Shown piece by piece: positions 1 through 8,505 of a DNA stretch of 64,000 nucleotides. The stretch spans positions 288,620-352,619 of the forward strand of contig JAKBMB010000028.1 in assembly GCA_021831785.1 (NCBI GenBank). Reading direction: 5' to 3'. The notes below the pieces were generated by a model that searched no databases, was not told the DNA's origin, and saw only the letters and a program-made list of their open reading frames with translations. This DNA comes from Deltaproteobacteria bacterium. Lineage in GTDB: Bacteria; Desulfobacterota; Binatia; Binatales; Binataceae. Positions within the stretch are counted from its first letter, which is position 1. Every line of letters begins with the position of its first letter. The translations under genes and the position numbers were made by a program.

Positions 1-1450
1 CCACTGAGCTCTGCGCCGACGACGCCGGCCCGCCCGCGGCGCTTGTCGCCGCGGGACGCGCGCCCGCGCTGCCCGCCCCCGCGCTGCCGGTATCAACCGC
101 GCCCGCTGCCGGCTCGCCCGTCACCGCGCTGCCCGCCGTCACATCATGTACGGCGACGTTGCCGGCCTCAGGGTTGCCCGCGCCGACCGGGCCGGCCGCG
201 GCGTTGCCGGCAGAGGCATCGCTCGCCGGGGCGCCAGCCGCAGCAGCGCTGCCCGCAGGAGTTTCGATGGCGGCGCGGTCCGAGTCCGTGGCTTTACCGA
301 AGCTCGCGGAGGTATCGGGAGCAGGCTGGCCGCCCGTCGCCGCGCCGTTCAGCGCCGTGGGTCCCGCTGCCGCTGCGGCCGCCGAGGGGAGTGCTGCGCT
401 GGGAACTTTCACCACAGCGAGCTTAAGCGGCGCCGGCGCGGCGCCTGAGCTGCCGGAAGGCGCCGACCCTGGGGAGCCCCCGGACGCGCGGCGGTTCCCC
501 CTGGCGCCGGGTTGTAACGCGGCATCCGGGCCGGTCGATCCTGGCGGGGCCGTCGCGGCGCCGAGGTTCATCGCCAGGCCCGGACCTGCCGCGCCGGGCT
601 GTAGCGGCGAGCCGTTCGCTTCCGCTATTAACTGGCGCACCTGGGTGCGCGCGCGGTCGTCCGGGGCGAGCGTCAACGCCCGGTTGAGCGCTGCAATCGC
701 CTGAGCCCGATGGCCGAGCTGGTTGTACGCCACGCCGAGGTTAAAGTACGCCTCGAAAAAGTCGGGCTTGACCCGCAGCGCGACATTGTATTGCGCCACC
801 GCTTGGTCCGGGTTCCCGGTGTAGAGATAAAGCGTGCCCAGATCGGTGCGCACCGCGGGGTCGTCGGGCTTCTCCTTGAGGTAATGCTCGTAGGCCGCCG
901 TCGCCTCGTCATAATGATGGCGGTCGTAGTTGACATTGCCGATTCCGCGCAGAGCGCCCAGGTTATCGGGCTCGAGTTTCAGCACGTGCGTGTACGCCCG
1001 GGCCGCGGCCTCGTAAAAAGCAGGATCGAGAAGCGCAGCGCGAAAGGCAACGTCACCGAACTGATTCCACAGCGCGAGATCATGAGGCTTTTGCTCGGCC
1101 TCTCGTTTAAGCGCTTCGATAAACTTAAGGGCCTGCGCGGGCAGTTGAATCTTCGGATGGCCCGCCGGCAGACCGGCCTCCGAAGCCCCGGCGCTCTGGC
1201 TCGCGGCGGGCACGCCAGGATTGCCGGCGGCAGCGTCGAAGCGCTGTTCGCGCACGACCAGAACCCACGCGATCAGCGCGCCGGCCACCACCAACCCGGA
1301 GAAGACGGAAAGAAAGCCGAGGTCGGCGCCCATCCTCGGAGCGTCGGCTTTGCCCGCCGGCTGCCCGCGCGCGGGCAGCCGCTGACCGCACTGAACGCAA
1401 AACTTAGCTCCAGCTAGAAGCGGCGCGCCGCAATGCGGGCAAAAACGCAT
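1..1450 (-). CDS. Zinc-ribbon, single-TM, TPR-repeat protein (3' end outside window)
   Basis: This reading frame is open from an ATG at 1450 to the left edge, so the C-terminus is missing. It starts with a double zinc ribbon: CPHCG at residues 4-8 and CVQCG at about 18-22. One hydrophobic helix follows at about 45-63, then three to four TPR units at about 120-260, with motifs such as ALRGIGNVNYDRHHYDEATAAY. The visible C-terminal part, from about 270 on, is low-complexity and rich in Ala, Gly, Ser and Pro, with recurring AGSA/AGNA units. Zinc-ribbon-TM-TPR proteins usually act as membrane-anchored scaffolds; the partner here cannot be named. It is the last gene seen of the minus-strand series that includes def. 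The upstream ribosome binding site is weak. Confidence 0.75.
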   Translation of the reverse strand, partial: MRFCPHCGAPLLAGAKFCVQCGQRLPARGQPAGKADAPRMGADLGFLSVFSGLVVAGALIAWVLVVREQRFDAAAGNPGVPAASQSAGASEAGLPAGHPKIQLPAQALKFIEALKREAEQKPHDLALWNQFGDVAFRAALLDPAFYEAAARAYTHVLKLEPDNLGALRGIGNVNYDRHHYDEATAAYEHYLKEKPDDPAVRTDLGTLYLYTGNPDQAVAQYNVALRVKPDFFEAYFNLGVAYNQLGHRAQAIAALNRALTLAPDDRARTQVRQLIAEANGSPLQPGAAGPGLAMNLGAATAPPGSTGPDAALQPGARGNRRASGGSPGSAPSGSSGAAPAPLKLAVVKVPSAALPSAAAAAAGPTALNGAATGGQPAPDTSASFGKATDSDRAAIETPAGSAAAAGAPASDASAGNAAAGPVGAGNPEAGNVAVHDVTAGSAVTGEPAAGAVDTGSAGAGSAGARPAATSAAGGPASSAQSSV

Positions 1451-1565
1451 ACTACGAAATCCGTGCGATTAAGCAATCAAACATCGTCGCCGGCAACCGC
1501 CCTGCTCCACCATGAGTCCGCCGGAGGTCGGTCTTGCGCGAGCGCCGCCAAAGTCGCCTTGTGGC

Positions 1566-2138
1566 TCATTCGCGCCTTGCTGCGGCGGTTCCGGCCTTCG
1601 CCGCGGGCGCCTCGCCCAGAGCGTAGCGCTGCCACTCCAAAAGGTAGCTCAACGTGCGCAGCTCTTTCATTCGGTCGAGGTAGACCATCCCGTTCAGGTG
1701 GTCGGTCTCATGTTGAATCACGCGGGCGTGAAAATCGACGGCGATAAAGTCGAGCCTTTCGCCGCGCCGTCCGAGCGCCGAGACCCGCACCGCCTTATGG
1801 CGCGGCACCAGGCCGCGCAACTCGGGAACGCTCAGGCATCCCTCCCAATCTTCAACCGTATGCTCGTCCACCGCGCTGACCACCGGGTTGACCAGAAAAG
1901 TCAGCGGTATCGGCGCCAACTCGGGGTAGCGCGGATGGCGGATCACCTCCAGCACCGCCACGCACAGCGGCACATGCACCTGCGGCGCGGCAAGCCCCAC
2001 GCCGTCGTATTCGTGCATGGTCTCGACCATGTCGTCGAGCAGGCGCTGAAAGTCGCCCTCGGCGATCTGTTGCGCCGCAACCTCGCGGGCGACGCCGCGC
2101 ACTACAGGATTACCGAGACGAGCGACCTTGAGGATCAT
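1566..2138 (-). CDS. def: Peptide deformylase
   Basis: This enzyme removes the formyl group from the N-terminal methionine of new proteins, using a metal ion. The three family motifs are all present: GVGLAAPQV, EGCLSVP with the metal-binding Cys, and HETDHLNG with the two metal-binding His and the catalytic Glu. The ATG at 2138 is preferred over an in-frame TTG one codon upstream because GGAG lies about 11 bases before it. At 190 residues it is slightly longer than usual, with an Ala-rich C-terminal tail. The N-terminus MILKVARLGNPVVR is typical of the family. It lies between the HemQ-like gene and the TPR gene on the same strand; fmt is not next to it. Confidence 0.95.
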   Translation of the reverse strand: MILKVARLGNPVVRGVAREVAAQQIAEGDFQRLLDDMVETMHEYDGVGLAAPQVHVPLCVAVLEVIRHPRYPELAPIPLTFLVNPVVSAVDEHTVEDWEGCLSVPELRGLVPRHKAVRVSALGRRGERLDFIAVDFHARVIQHETDHLNGMVYLDRMKELRTLSYLLEWQRYALGEAPAAKAGTAAARRE

Positions 2139-2218
2139 CAACCGGATTCTCCGCGGCCCGCATCATCGGCGCATTCGCCTTCGGGCCGGCTTGCGCGCGG
2201 GCGCCGACGCGGCGCTTA

Positions 2219-2914
2219 TCAAGCCATCAGCTCCACTGCTTCTTCGATCGGACGCAGGATACACGTGAAGGCCGGCGTGTCGCGCAGCGTGTAGCGGCTG
2301 GCCTCGGTTTCGCGCAGCTCCATCACCAAGTTTAGAAAATCCTGCGGCGAGTCGGTCTCGAAGGCTACGACAAACTCTTGGTCGTCGAGGCCGAACGAAT
2401 ACGTGGTGTTGAGCTTAACCGTGGGATAGCGGTGACCCACCTCGATATGCTCGTTCATCATTCCTTGGCGCGCGTGCTTGGTCAGCATGTACCAGTCGCG
2501 CGTCTTGACGAACGGGTAAACAAAGATGTACTTCCCGCCACCAGGCACAATCTTAAGCCGGGCGCCTTCGGAGCCGGCGTGCTCGTGCCGGTCGATATAG
2601 GTCGACCGCTTGGTGAGCGCTAAGAAGCTATGCGCCACGGTGAGGTAGCGGCCCAAGCCGGTTGCCAGCAAGCGCGCCTGCATCTCCTGAAGCAGCTCCA
2701 GATCGTAGGCGATGCGCCATAGAAACAGGTCGCAGTCCGCGCGCAAGCCGACGGTCGAGTACGACCGCACGATCACGCGCTTGCCATACTCGCGCACCAC
2801 CGCGACGAATTGCATCTTTTCCGCCGCCCGGGTCTCCTCATCCAGCCGCCGGAACTGCGGATCAAGTTTGTAAAAGCAGAAGTTCGCAAATTGCTGGCGT
2901 GGTTTTTCTTCCAT
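2219..2914 (-). CDS. Chlorite dismutase / HemQ family heme protein
   Basis: The protein belongs to the dimeric ferredoxin-like heme family that includes HemQ (coproheme decarboxylase) and chlorite dismutase. The stretch YPFVKTRDWYML followed by RQGMMNEHIEVGHRYP, and then a YSFGLDDQEFVVAFE segment, matches the HemQ-type proximal heme region, where a His ligates the iron. The 231-residue length fits. A TTG at 2953 would add 13 residues, but the ATG at 2914 has a GAGG element 9 bases upstream and gives the usual N-terminus. True chlorite dismutases carry a distal Arg; I could not place it with certainty, so a coproheme decarboxylase role is an inference. Neighbouring genes give no heme-pathway context. 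Confidence 0.82.
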   Translation of the reverse strand: MEEKPRQQFANFCFYKLDPQFRRLDEETRAAEKMQFVAVVREYGKRVIVRSYSTVGLRADCDLFLWRIAYDLELLQEMQARLLATGLGRYLTVAHSFLALTKRSTYIDRHEHAGSEGARLKIVPGGGKYIFVYPFVKTRDWYMLTKHARQGMMNEHIEVGHRYPTVKLNTTYSFGLDDQEFVVAFETDSPQDFLNLVMELRETEASRYTLRDTPAFTCILRPIEEAVELMA

Positions 2915-3122
2915 TCGGATGGCCTCGCGGAAATTCGGAACCTCAAGGCACAATCAAGCAATTAACATACGTCAATGGTACGTCGGCTATTCACTCGCCC
3001 CGATGCTTGGCAGTCCGCCGGCGGCCTGCCCTACGGCGTCGATCAAATACCCCTTTAATTATAGGCGCGGCGTGTCCGAAAAGCATCCGGACCGGCGCGC
3101 CGCCGCTGGTAGCGGCGCCTGG

Positions 3123-4097
3123 TCAAGCGCGGCCGCGCGCCGAAGGCGGAGGTTGGCTCGGTTCGGCGGCAGGGAGAATCTTGACCGCGCGCAAGTAGCC
3201 CGAGCCGCTGGACTCGGTCACCAACAGCGGATCGTCTCTCAGCGTCATGTGGATCACGCGCCGCTCGCGCGGCGGCATCGGCTTGAGCCTGACCGCCTTG
3301 CGCTGGCGCTTGACCTGCTCTCCCAATGCAAGCGCGGTTCGGGCCAGGCGCTGGCTGTGCCGAGCGTAGTAGGACTCGATGTCGAGCAAAACCGGCGCCG
3401 GGTTCTCGGTGCGGCGCGCCAGGATGCGATTGACGACGTACTCGAGCGCTTCCAGCGTCTGCCCCCGCCGCCCAATCAGCAGGCCCGTGTTTTGGCCTTC
3501 GAGATTGATCTCGATCGCCGCGTGCTCGCCGGCTTCCTCGTCGAGGTCGGCAGCCACGGTCCGCATCTGCTCGCCCATCAGGGCCAAGAGTTCGCTCAGC
3601 ACGCTGACAGCCTCCTGCCGCTGCTCGTCCAGCGGCATGCTCGGCTTCGGCGCCTGGTCGTTAGGGCTTGCCGAGGAAGCGCTAAGGCTTGGCGATTCGG
3701 CGTCAGCGGCCGCCGAAGGGGCCTCAGCACGTCCCGGTGAAATGCGATGCGCGACAGCGGAGCCCGCCGGCCTGACGGCGGTGCGCGATGCGTCCGAGCT
3801 GCGAGGGGCCTTTTCGGCGCGCGCCAAGGGCTCGTCTTGGGCCGCGGATGGTTCGCCGGCCGCCGTGGAAACCGGCTTCGGCGCGCTTTGGCCCGCGCCC
3901 GCCGCCCCATGATAGCCGCGGCGCGTCACTCTGACCCGAGCCGGGCGGGCGCCCAAGCCCAAGAGGCCCGCTCGCGAGCTTGCGAGAATCTCGATTATGA
4001 CCTCGTCTTCCTGTGCGCCGAGTTGTTCAAGCGCTTGGCGCACGGCGGCGTCTAGCGACCGCGCGGTGATTTCGATTGAGTTAACAGCGTTCGTCAT
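3123..4097 (-). CDS. jag: Jag/KhpB RNA-binding protein (Jag-N, KH, R3H)
   Basis: This cytoplasmic RNA-binding protein is typically co-transcribed with yidC. The Jag N-terminal domain spans about residues 5-60, followed by a long Ala/Ser/Pro-rich linker (65-155). The KH domain carries GLLIGRRG at 205-212, and a C-terminal R3H domain has Arg-x3-His within RERRVIH at about 277-283. The start codon overlaps the yidC stop by four bases (ATGA), which indicates translational coupling. The linker is longer than in many homologues and explains the 324-residue length. In other bacteria the next gene downstream is usually mnmE; here mnmE lies on the other side of rpmH. Confidence 0.93.
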   Translation of the reverse strand: MTNAVNSIEITARSLDAAVRQALEQLGAQEDEVIIEILASSRAGLLGLGARPARVRVTRRGYHGAAGAGQSAPKPVSTAAGEPSAAQDEPLARAEKAPRSSDASRTAVRPAGSAVAHRISPGRAEAPSAAADAESPSLSASSASPNDQAPKPSMPLDEQRQEAVSVLSELLALMGEQMRTVAADLDEEAGEHAAIEINLEGQNTGLLIGRRGQTLEALEYVVNRILARRTENPAPVLLDIESYYARHSQRLARTALALGEQVKRQRKAVRLKPMPPRERRVIHMTLRDDPLLVTESSGSGYLRAVKILPAAEPSQPPPSARGRA

Positions 4098-5779
4098 GTG
4101 GCAACTGGAGCGGCCTGTTTGAATTCGCGATTTAGTACGTACTGTTGGATCACGCCAAGCAGGTTGGTGAAAAAGTAGTACAGCGTCAGGCCCGACGGGA
4201 AATTAAGAAACAGCAGCGTGAAGGCCAGCGGCATCCAGGTCATCATGCGCTGCTGGCTCGGATCGACCGGCTGCGGCGACATCTTTTGCTGCACGAAGGC
4301 GCTTAAGCCCATCAGCAGCACCAGCACCGGAATTCCTCCGCAAGTAGTGAACGGCAGCTCCGGCATGTGGGGAACAGTCAGACATTCCGGGGCGGACAAG
4401 TCATGAATCCACCAGATGAAAGGCGCGTGGCGCAGCTCCACGGCGTTGAGCAAGGCCTCGTAAAGCCCGATAAAAATGGGCAACTGCACGAGCGTGGGCA
4501 AGCACCCGCCCAGCGGGCTAACGTGGTTGCGCCGATAAAGGTCCATCATCTCGCGGTTGAGGCGCTGCTGGTCGTCTTTGTGCTTCTCACGCAGCCGCTC
4601 CACCTGAGGTGCCAGGCGCTGCATCTTTATCATCGAGCGCTGACTGCGCAATGAAATGGGTAGAAGCAGCAAACGGATAGTTATCGTCAGCAGTATGATA
4701 TCAACCCCGTAGTTGGGCGCAAAACGGTAAAAGAAGTTGAGCGCATGCACGAAGGGCACGGCGATTATGGCCGCCCAGCCGAAGTTTATTGAGTCGCGCA
4801 GACGCGGATTGACCGCCTCTAGGTGGTCCAGCTTTTTGGGCCCCAGATAAGCAGTCAAGTCGGCCTCGGCCTGGGTTCCGGCGCCAACCGGGAACCAGAG
4901 CAGCGCTACGCCCTGGCTGCCGTCGAGCCCCATCTCGAGCGTTGCTTGCGACGGTCGGCGCGGCAGCAGCGCGGACAGAAAGTAGCGGTCGCCGAAACCG
5001 GCATAAGCTACCGTCCCGGACACCGGGGCCACGCCGCCGGCGAGGTTGCTTTGCTCCTCGCTGAGCGTTTTGCCGTTGACCTCGGCTTCCAGTGTGAGGA
5101 CGTTGCGATAGCCTTCAAGCGCTCCAAGCTCCGCGCCAAGCTCGAGGCCGAAGGCCTTGAGCTTGGCCAGGTCTCCGTCCACGCGGGCCTTGAGTTCGAA
5201 GGCGTAGTTGTCGGCGGAAAACACCATCGTCTTGGTCAGCGCAAAACCGGAGGCGGTCGTCGCGGTGAAGGTTACAACGGCGCTCTGACCGGGCTCGAGC
5301 ACGGTCCTGGGCGGCGCCCCGGTGTGGTAGTCAAGCGCCCCATCGTCGCTGACCGCGCCTTCTTGCTTAAGCGCCAACCCCAGCGGATATGGCTCGCCCC
5401 GGCCGTGCCGCACCAGGTTAAGCGGGGGGCTCGCGGAACCGGCGCTCGCTCGATAATGCGTCAGCTCAAAACTCGTCAACCGCGCACCCAGACCGGAAAG
5501 AACGGCGTGGAAAAGCGGCGTCTCAATTTCGACTTGGCGCCCCGGACCGATCCCGGCTCGAAGGGCGGCGGCCGGCACGCCGGCCGCGATACCTGCGGTC
5601 AAGGCGGCCGGGGGCTGCACGGACGGTTGAGCCGGCGTCGGCACGGCCCTTAAGCTAGTCGACGGCTGAGCGGCCGGTTGCCGACCCGCGGGCGGATAAA
5701 GCCGCTTCAGCACGAACTCTTCGTAAGCAAAGATTGTCACCAGTGAGATGATGATCGCGATAAAGGCGCGGCTGTCCAA
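4094..5779 (-). CDS. yidC: Membrane protein insertase YidC
   Basis: YidC inserts and folds inner-membrane proteins, including the F0 subunits of ATP synthase. The 561-residue protein has an N-terminal transmembrane helix (residues 4-22), a Pro/Ala-rich linker, a large periplasmic P1-type domain (about 75-330) and the conserved five-helix insertase core (about 335-545) with FGWAAIIAVPFVHALNFFY and the PLGGCLPTLVQLPIFIGLYEAL segment. The presence of the P1 domain indicates a Gram-negative type protein. Translation starts at a TTG (5779), supported by GAGAGG eight bases upstream. It lies 4 bases downstream of yidD and overlaps jag. Confidence 0.96.
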   Translation of the reverse strand: MDSRAFIAIIISLVTIFAYEEFVLKRLYPPAGRQPAAQPSTSLRAVPTPAQPSVQPPAALTAGIAAGVPAAALRAGIGPGRQVEIETPLFHAVLSGLGARLTSFELTHYRASAGSASPPLNLVRHGRGEPYPLGLALKQEGAVSDDGALDYHTGAPPRTVLEPGQSAVVTFTATTASGFALTKTMVFSADNYAFELKARVDGDLAKLKAFGLELGAELGALEGYRNVLTLEAEVNGKTLSEEQSNLAGGVAPVSGTVAYAGFGDRYFLSALLPRRPSQATLEMGLDGSQGVALLWFPVGAGTQAEADLTAYLGPKKLDHLEAVNPRLRDSINFGWAAIIAVPFVHALNFFYRFAPNYGVDIILLTITIRLLLLPISLRSQRSMIKMQRLAPQVERLREKHKDDQQRLNREMMDLYRRNHVSPLGGCLPTLVQLPIFIGLYEALLNAVELRHAPFIWWIHDLSAPECLTVPHMPELPFTTCGGIPVLVLLMGLSAFVQQKMSPQPVDPSQQRMMTWMPLAFTLLFLNFPSGLTLYYFFTNLLGVIQQYVLNREFKQAAPVAT

Positions 5780-5783
5780 GTAA

Positions 5784-6104
5784 TTACCTCTCTGACCGGC
5801 GCGGTGATGAAGCCGCGAGCGAGACCGGGTCGTAACCCCAACCGCCGCCCGGGCGGCATCGCAGCAGGCGCCTCAGGGCAAGGCCGGTCCCGCGCCACAG
5901 CCCGTGGCTGGTCAGCGCCTGATGGGCATATTGCGCGCACGTCGGAGTGAAGCGGCAGGCGTGGCCGAACAGGACCACCAGCAGCGGCGAAAACGCGAAA
6001 CGATAGATGCCCAGCGCCAACAGCGCGCCGCGCGCGCCAATCAGCGCGGCCCAGTCGGCAAGCCTCTGCGCGCCCGGTCGCGGATTTCCCGGTTTAGCTT
6101 TCAC
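5784..6104 (-). CDS. yidD: Membrane protein insertion efficiency factor YidD
   Basis: YidD is a small amphipathic membrane-associated protein that assists YidC-dependent insertion. The family signature [15 protein letters not shown] with its paired Cys is present, followed by [31 protein letters not shown] start at 6104 overlaps the end of rnpA by 11 bases, the arrangement usual for this gene pair. The C-terminus after the YDPV motif is a short Ser/Arg-rich tail. Confidence 0.94.
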   Translation of the reverse strand: MKAKPGNPRPGAQRLADWAALIGARGALLALGIYRFAFSPLLVVLFGHACRFTPTCAQYAHQALTSHGLWRGTGLALRRLLRCRPGGGWGYDPVSLAASSPRRSER

Positions 6105-6423
6105 GCCTTCGCGCGAGCGCCTCGACGGCGGCGGTCAGTTGTTGATCAATAGCTGCAAAGTTAAGCTCGCCCGCGCCCGCAAGGCCGATCACGACCAGCG
6201 CGGCAGTCTGCGGTAGGATCGGTCTGAGCCTCAGGCGGAAACACTCCCGCACGCGGCGTTTGAGCCGGTTGCGCACCGCTGCCGTGCCGATCCGGCGGGA
6301 CACCGTAATTCCGAGCTTAGGACCGGCGGAATCGAACTCGGTTAACATCTGGAGCAAAAAATGGCTCGTGCGCCGCTTGCGCCCTTGGCGCTGTATGGTG
6401 AGGAAATCCGCCCGCCGGCGCAA
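6094..6423 (-). CDS. rnpA: Ribonuclease P protein component (start uncertain)
   Basis: RnpA is the protein subunit of RNase P, which matures tRNA 5' ends. The RNR signature [16 protein letters not shown] is intact, and [10 protein letters not shown] at the N-terminal edge matches the conserved beginning of the family. The annotated start, TTG at 6423, cuts into that N-terminal motif and has no ribosome binding site. No ATG, GTG or TTG occurs in frame between it and position 6723. The frame stays open upstream through the whole of rpmH to a GTG at 6723 and an ATG at 6732, which would give about 209 to 212 residues. The true start could therefore be the TTG, a non-standard codon, or a far upstream ATG or GTG that makes a long RnpA encoding rpmH in another frame. 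Confidence 0.85.
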   Translation of the reverse strand: MRRRADFLTIQRQGRKRRTSHFLLQMLTEFDSAGPKLGITVSRRIGTAAVRNRLKRRVRECFRLRLRPILPQTAALVVIGLAGAGELNFAAIDQQLTAAVEALARRRES

Positions 6424-6461
6424 CCGGTGGCGCCGCGCAAAACCGGCGCCGGGCCGTGCGG

Positions 6462-6620
6462 TTAGCCGGGCTGTTTGGGAGGGATTGCCACCGTCAGGCG
6501 ATGGCGGCCCTTGGCGCGCCGGCGCTTGAGCACGTTGCGTCCCCAGGGTGTGGCCATGCGCGCCCGAAAGCCGTGCGTCCTTTTGCGTCGCAGATTGCTC
6601 GGTTGGTAAGTTCTTTTCAT
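6462..6620 (-). CDS. rpmH: 50S ribosomal protein L34
   Basis: L34 is a small basic protein of the large ribosomal subunit. The start [18 protein letters not shown] and the core [24 protein letters not shown] are diagnostic. The stop lies 38 bases before the tentative rnpA start. At 52 residues it has about eight extra residues at the C-terminus (AIPPKQPG) relative to common 44-residue forms. There is no strong Shine-Dalgarno sequence. It heads the minus-strand block and diverges from mnmE. Confidence 0.96.
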   Translation of the reverse strand: MKRTYQPSNLRRKRTHGFRARMATPWGRNVLKRRRAKGRHRLTVAIPPKQPG

Positions 6621-6893
6621 CGCCGTGACTTCGCGAGAGACTTTGCGCGTGCCTGATGTCAATCTCCGGCTGCCCGATCGAAGGCGTTTCAACGCGCCCG
6701 TCCGGCGCCGTATCCTCAAACACGCGGTCCATTATCGAAACATACCCGACGCCAATGGGCAAGGCAGCTGCGCCCAAAGCCCGCGCCGAATAGCTTGTAT
6801 GTCGACGAGTTCCGTAGCTGCGGAGCCTGGATACGGCGCGGCACGGCGGCGTTCAAAAATTGCGAAGCTGATGTTACCTGACCCACGTAGAGA
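6621..6893. other. Intergenic region between divergent rpmH and mnmE
   Basis: This 273-base stretch must hold the promoters for both the rpmH and mnmE series. I looked for DnaA boxes (TTATNCACA on either strand) and saw none, and no convincing sigma-70 pair stands out. The upstream part of the extended rnpA frame crosses it. It is also the expected junction of the rearrangement that placed rpmH, rather than jag, next to mnmE. Confidence 0.4.
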
Positions 6894-8273
6894 ATGTACA
6901 CATCCGATACCATTGTAGCGCCGGCGACCGCCGCGGGCCAAGGCGCGGTGGCGATCGTGCGGCTTTCCGGCCAATCCGCCTTCTCGATTCTGCGCCGGAT
7001 ATGGCATCCGCTGAGCGGCGCGAGCCTCAAGGCGCGCGAGCTCACCCTGGGCGAGGTGTGCGACCCGGCAAGCGGGGCTCCGATCGACCGCGCGCTGGCG
7101 GTGACAATGCCGGGGCCGAAGAGCTTTACCGGCGAAGACGTGGCTGAAATCCACTGTCACGGCGGAGTCTTTATCGTGCGCCAAATCGTGGCTGCCGCGC
7201 TGGGCGCCGGGGCGCGGATGGCCAGCCCCGGCGAATTCAGCCGGCGCGCCTTTCTTAACGGGCGTATCGACCTGGCCGAGGCGGAGGCGGTCGCCGACCT
7301 GGTCGCGGCGCAAAGCGAAAGCGCCCTGGCCCAGGCGCTCAGCCAACTGACCGGCGCGCTCTCGTCCAAGGTGCGGCTACTGCGCGAACAGGTGATCGCG
7401 ATTCGAGCCTACTTAGAGGCGCACATCGACTTCAGCGATGAGGACCTGGCGCTGCCGGGCGCGGATGAGATCGAGGCGCGATGCGCGCGGCTATTCGCCG
7501 ACCTCAAGCGCCTGCACGACAGCTTTGCCCGCGGCCGGCTGACACGCGCCGGGGCGAAAGCGGCGATTATCGGCAAACCGAACGTGGGCAAATCAAGCCT
7601 GCTCAATTTGCTGCTCGGCGTCGAAAGGGCCATCGTCACGCCGATTCCGGGCACTACGCGGGACCTCATTGAGGACACGGTGAGGCTCGGCCCCTATTCG
7701 CTTATACTGCAGGACGGCGCCGGCATCCATGAAACCGGCGAGATCGTAGAGCGAATCGGCGTCGAGCGGGCGCGGGCCGGCGCCGCTCAGGCCGATTTGC
7801 TGCTCGTCGTCTTCGACGCGTCGCGGCCGCTGGAAGACGAGGACGGCGAGGTGATAAGGCTATGCCTTAAGCGCCCGACCGTGGCCCTGTTAAACAAGAT
7901 CGACCTGCCGCAGCAAATCGGCCGAGACGATCTGCGCCGATACGGCCTTGACGCGGCCGCCGTCGCGGTCTCGGCGGTGCGCGGCGACGGGCTTGAGCAG
8001 CTTCGCGCGGAGCTCACGACGATCCTCGAGCGTCTGGGCGGCGGGGCTCACAATGAATCGATCGCGGTTTCACGCGAACGCCACCGCGTGGCGCTCGCGG
8101 AAGCCCTTGCCGCCCTCGATTCCGCGCGCGGCGCGCTGGCAAGTAAGATGCCGCCCGAGATCGTGGCGTTCGATATTAACGCGGTGGCGCACGCGCTCGC
8201 CAGGATTACCGGTGAGGTAACCTCCGAAGACGTGCTCGATGCGATTTTCGGCGAGTTCTGCATCGGTAAATAA
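6894..8273 (+). CDS. mnmE: tRNA modification GTPase MnmE
   Basis: With MnmG, MnmE installs the carboxymethylaminomethyl (or aminomethyl) group on U34 of certain tRNAs. The N-terminal folate-binding domain spans about residues 1-115, a helical domain follows, and the inserted G domain has GKPNVGKSS (G1), PGTT (G2), NKID (G4) and SAVRG near G5. The protein ends with the hallmark CIGK, whose Cys is required for the reaction. The G3 motif reads DGAG instead of the usual DTAG, a noticeable substitution. The 459-residue length is normal. It starts at ATG 6894 with only a weak GAGA element upstream. Confidence 0.96.
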   Translation: MYTSDTIVAPATAAGQGAVAIVRLSGQSAFSILRRIWHPLSGASLKARELTLGEVCDPASGAPIDRALAVTMPGPKSFTGEDVAEIHCHGGVFIVRQIVAAALGAGARMASPGEFSRRAFLNGRIDLAEAEAVADLVAAQSESALAQALSQLTGALSSKVRLLREQVIAIRAYLEAHIDFSDEDLALPGADEIEARCARLFADLKRLHDSFARGRLTRAGAKAAIIGKPNVGKSSLLNLLLGVERAIVTPIPGTTRDLIEDTVRLGPYSLILQDGAGIHETGEIVERIGVERARAGAAQADLLLVVFDASRPLEDEDGEVIRLCLKRPTVALLNKIDLPQQIGRDDLRRYGLDAAAVAVSAVRGDGLEQLRAELTTILERLGGGAHNESIAVSRERHRVALAEALAALDSARGALASKMPPEIVAFDINAVAHALARITGEVTSEDVLDAIFGEFCIGK

Positions 8274-8340
8274 TACCGACGACAACTGACGCCGACGACG
8301 CGGACCTCCTTTGACCCGCGCCAGGCCTCTCAGCTAACGA

Positions 8341-8368
8341 TTGGGGCTGGCTCTGAATAAAGTATAAC
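8341..8368 (+). promoter_or_regulatory. Possible sigma-70 promoter upstream of mnmG
   Basis: In the 232-base gap between mnmE and mnmG there is a TATAAC hexamer at 8363-8368, 16 bases after TTGGGG at 8341-8346. The -10 is good and the -35 is weak. The surrounding DNA is less GC-rich than the coding regions. The gap size suggests that mnmG has its own promoter. Confidence 0.3.
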
Positions 8369-8505
8369 ATCGTTCTGCGACTAAACCAATATCCGCTTTT
8401 TTAGGACATTACGACTAGGCTGAAGCGGCGAGCAGTTGTATAGCGCGATGGTTGGTCAGGATGAAATTCTCTAAGGTAGTCTTTCAACGGCTGAGATAAA
8501 GTATC

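Noticed and set aside
159-704. Plus-strand frame of 181 residues
   Set aside because: It is antisense to the TPR protein; its Ala/Pro-rich composition is a shadow of the GC-rich repeats on the other strand.
6621-8505. Possible replication origin (DnaA boxes)
   Set aside because: No TTATNCACA-type box was seen in either intergenic region, and no AT-rich unwinding-type cluster; dnaA is absent.
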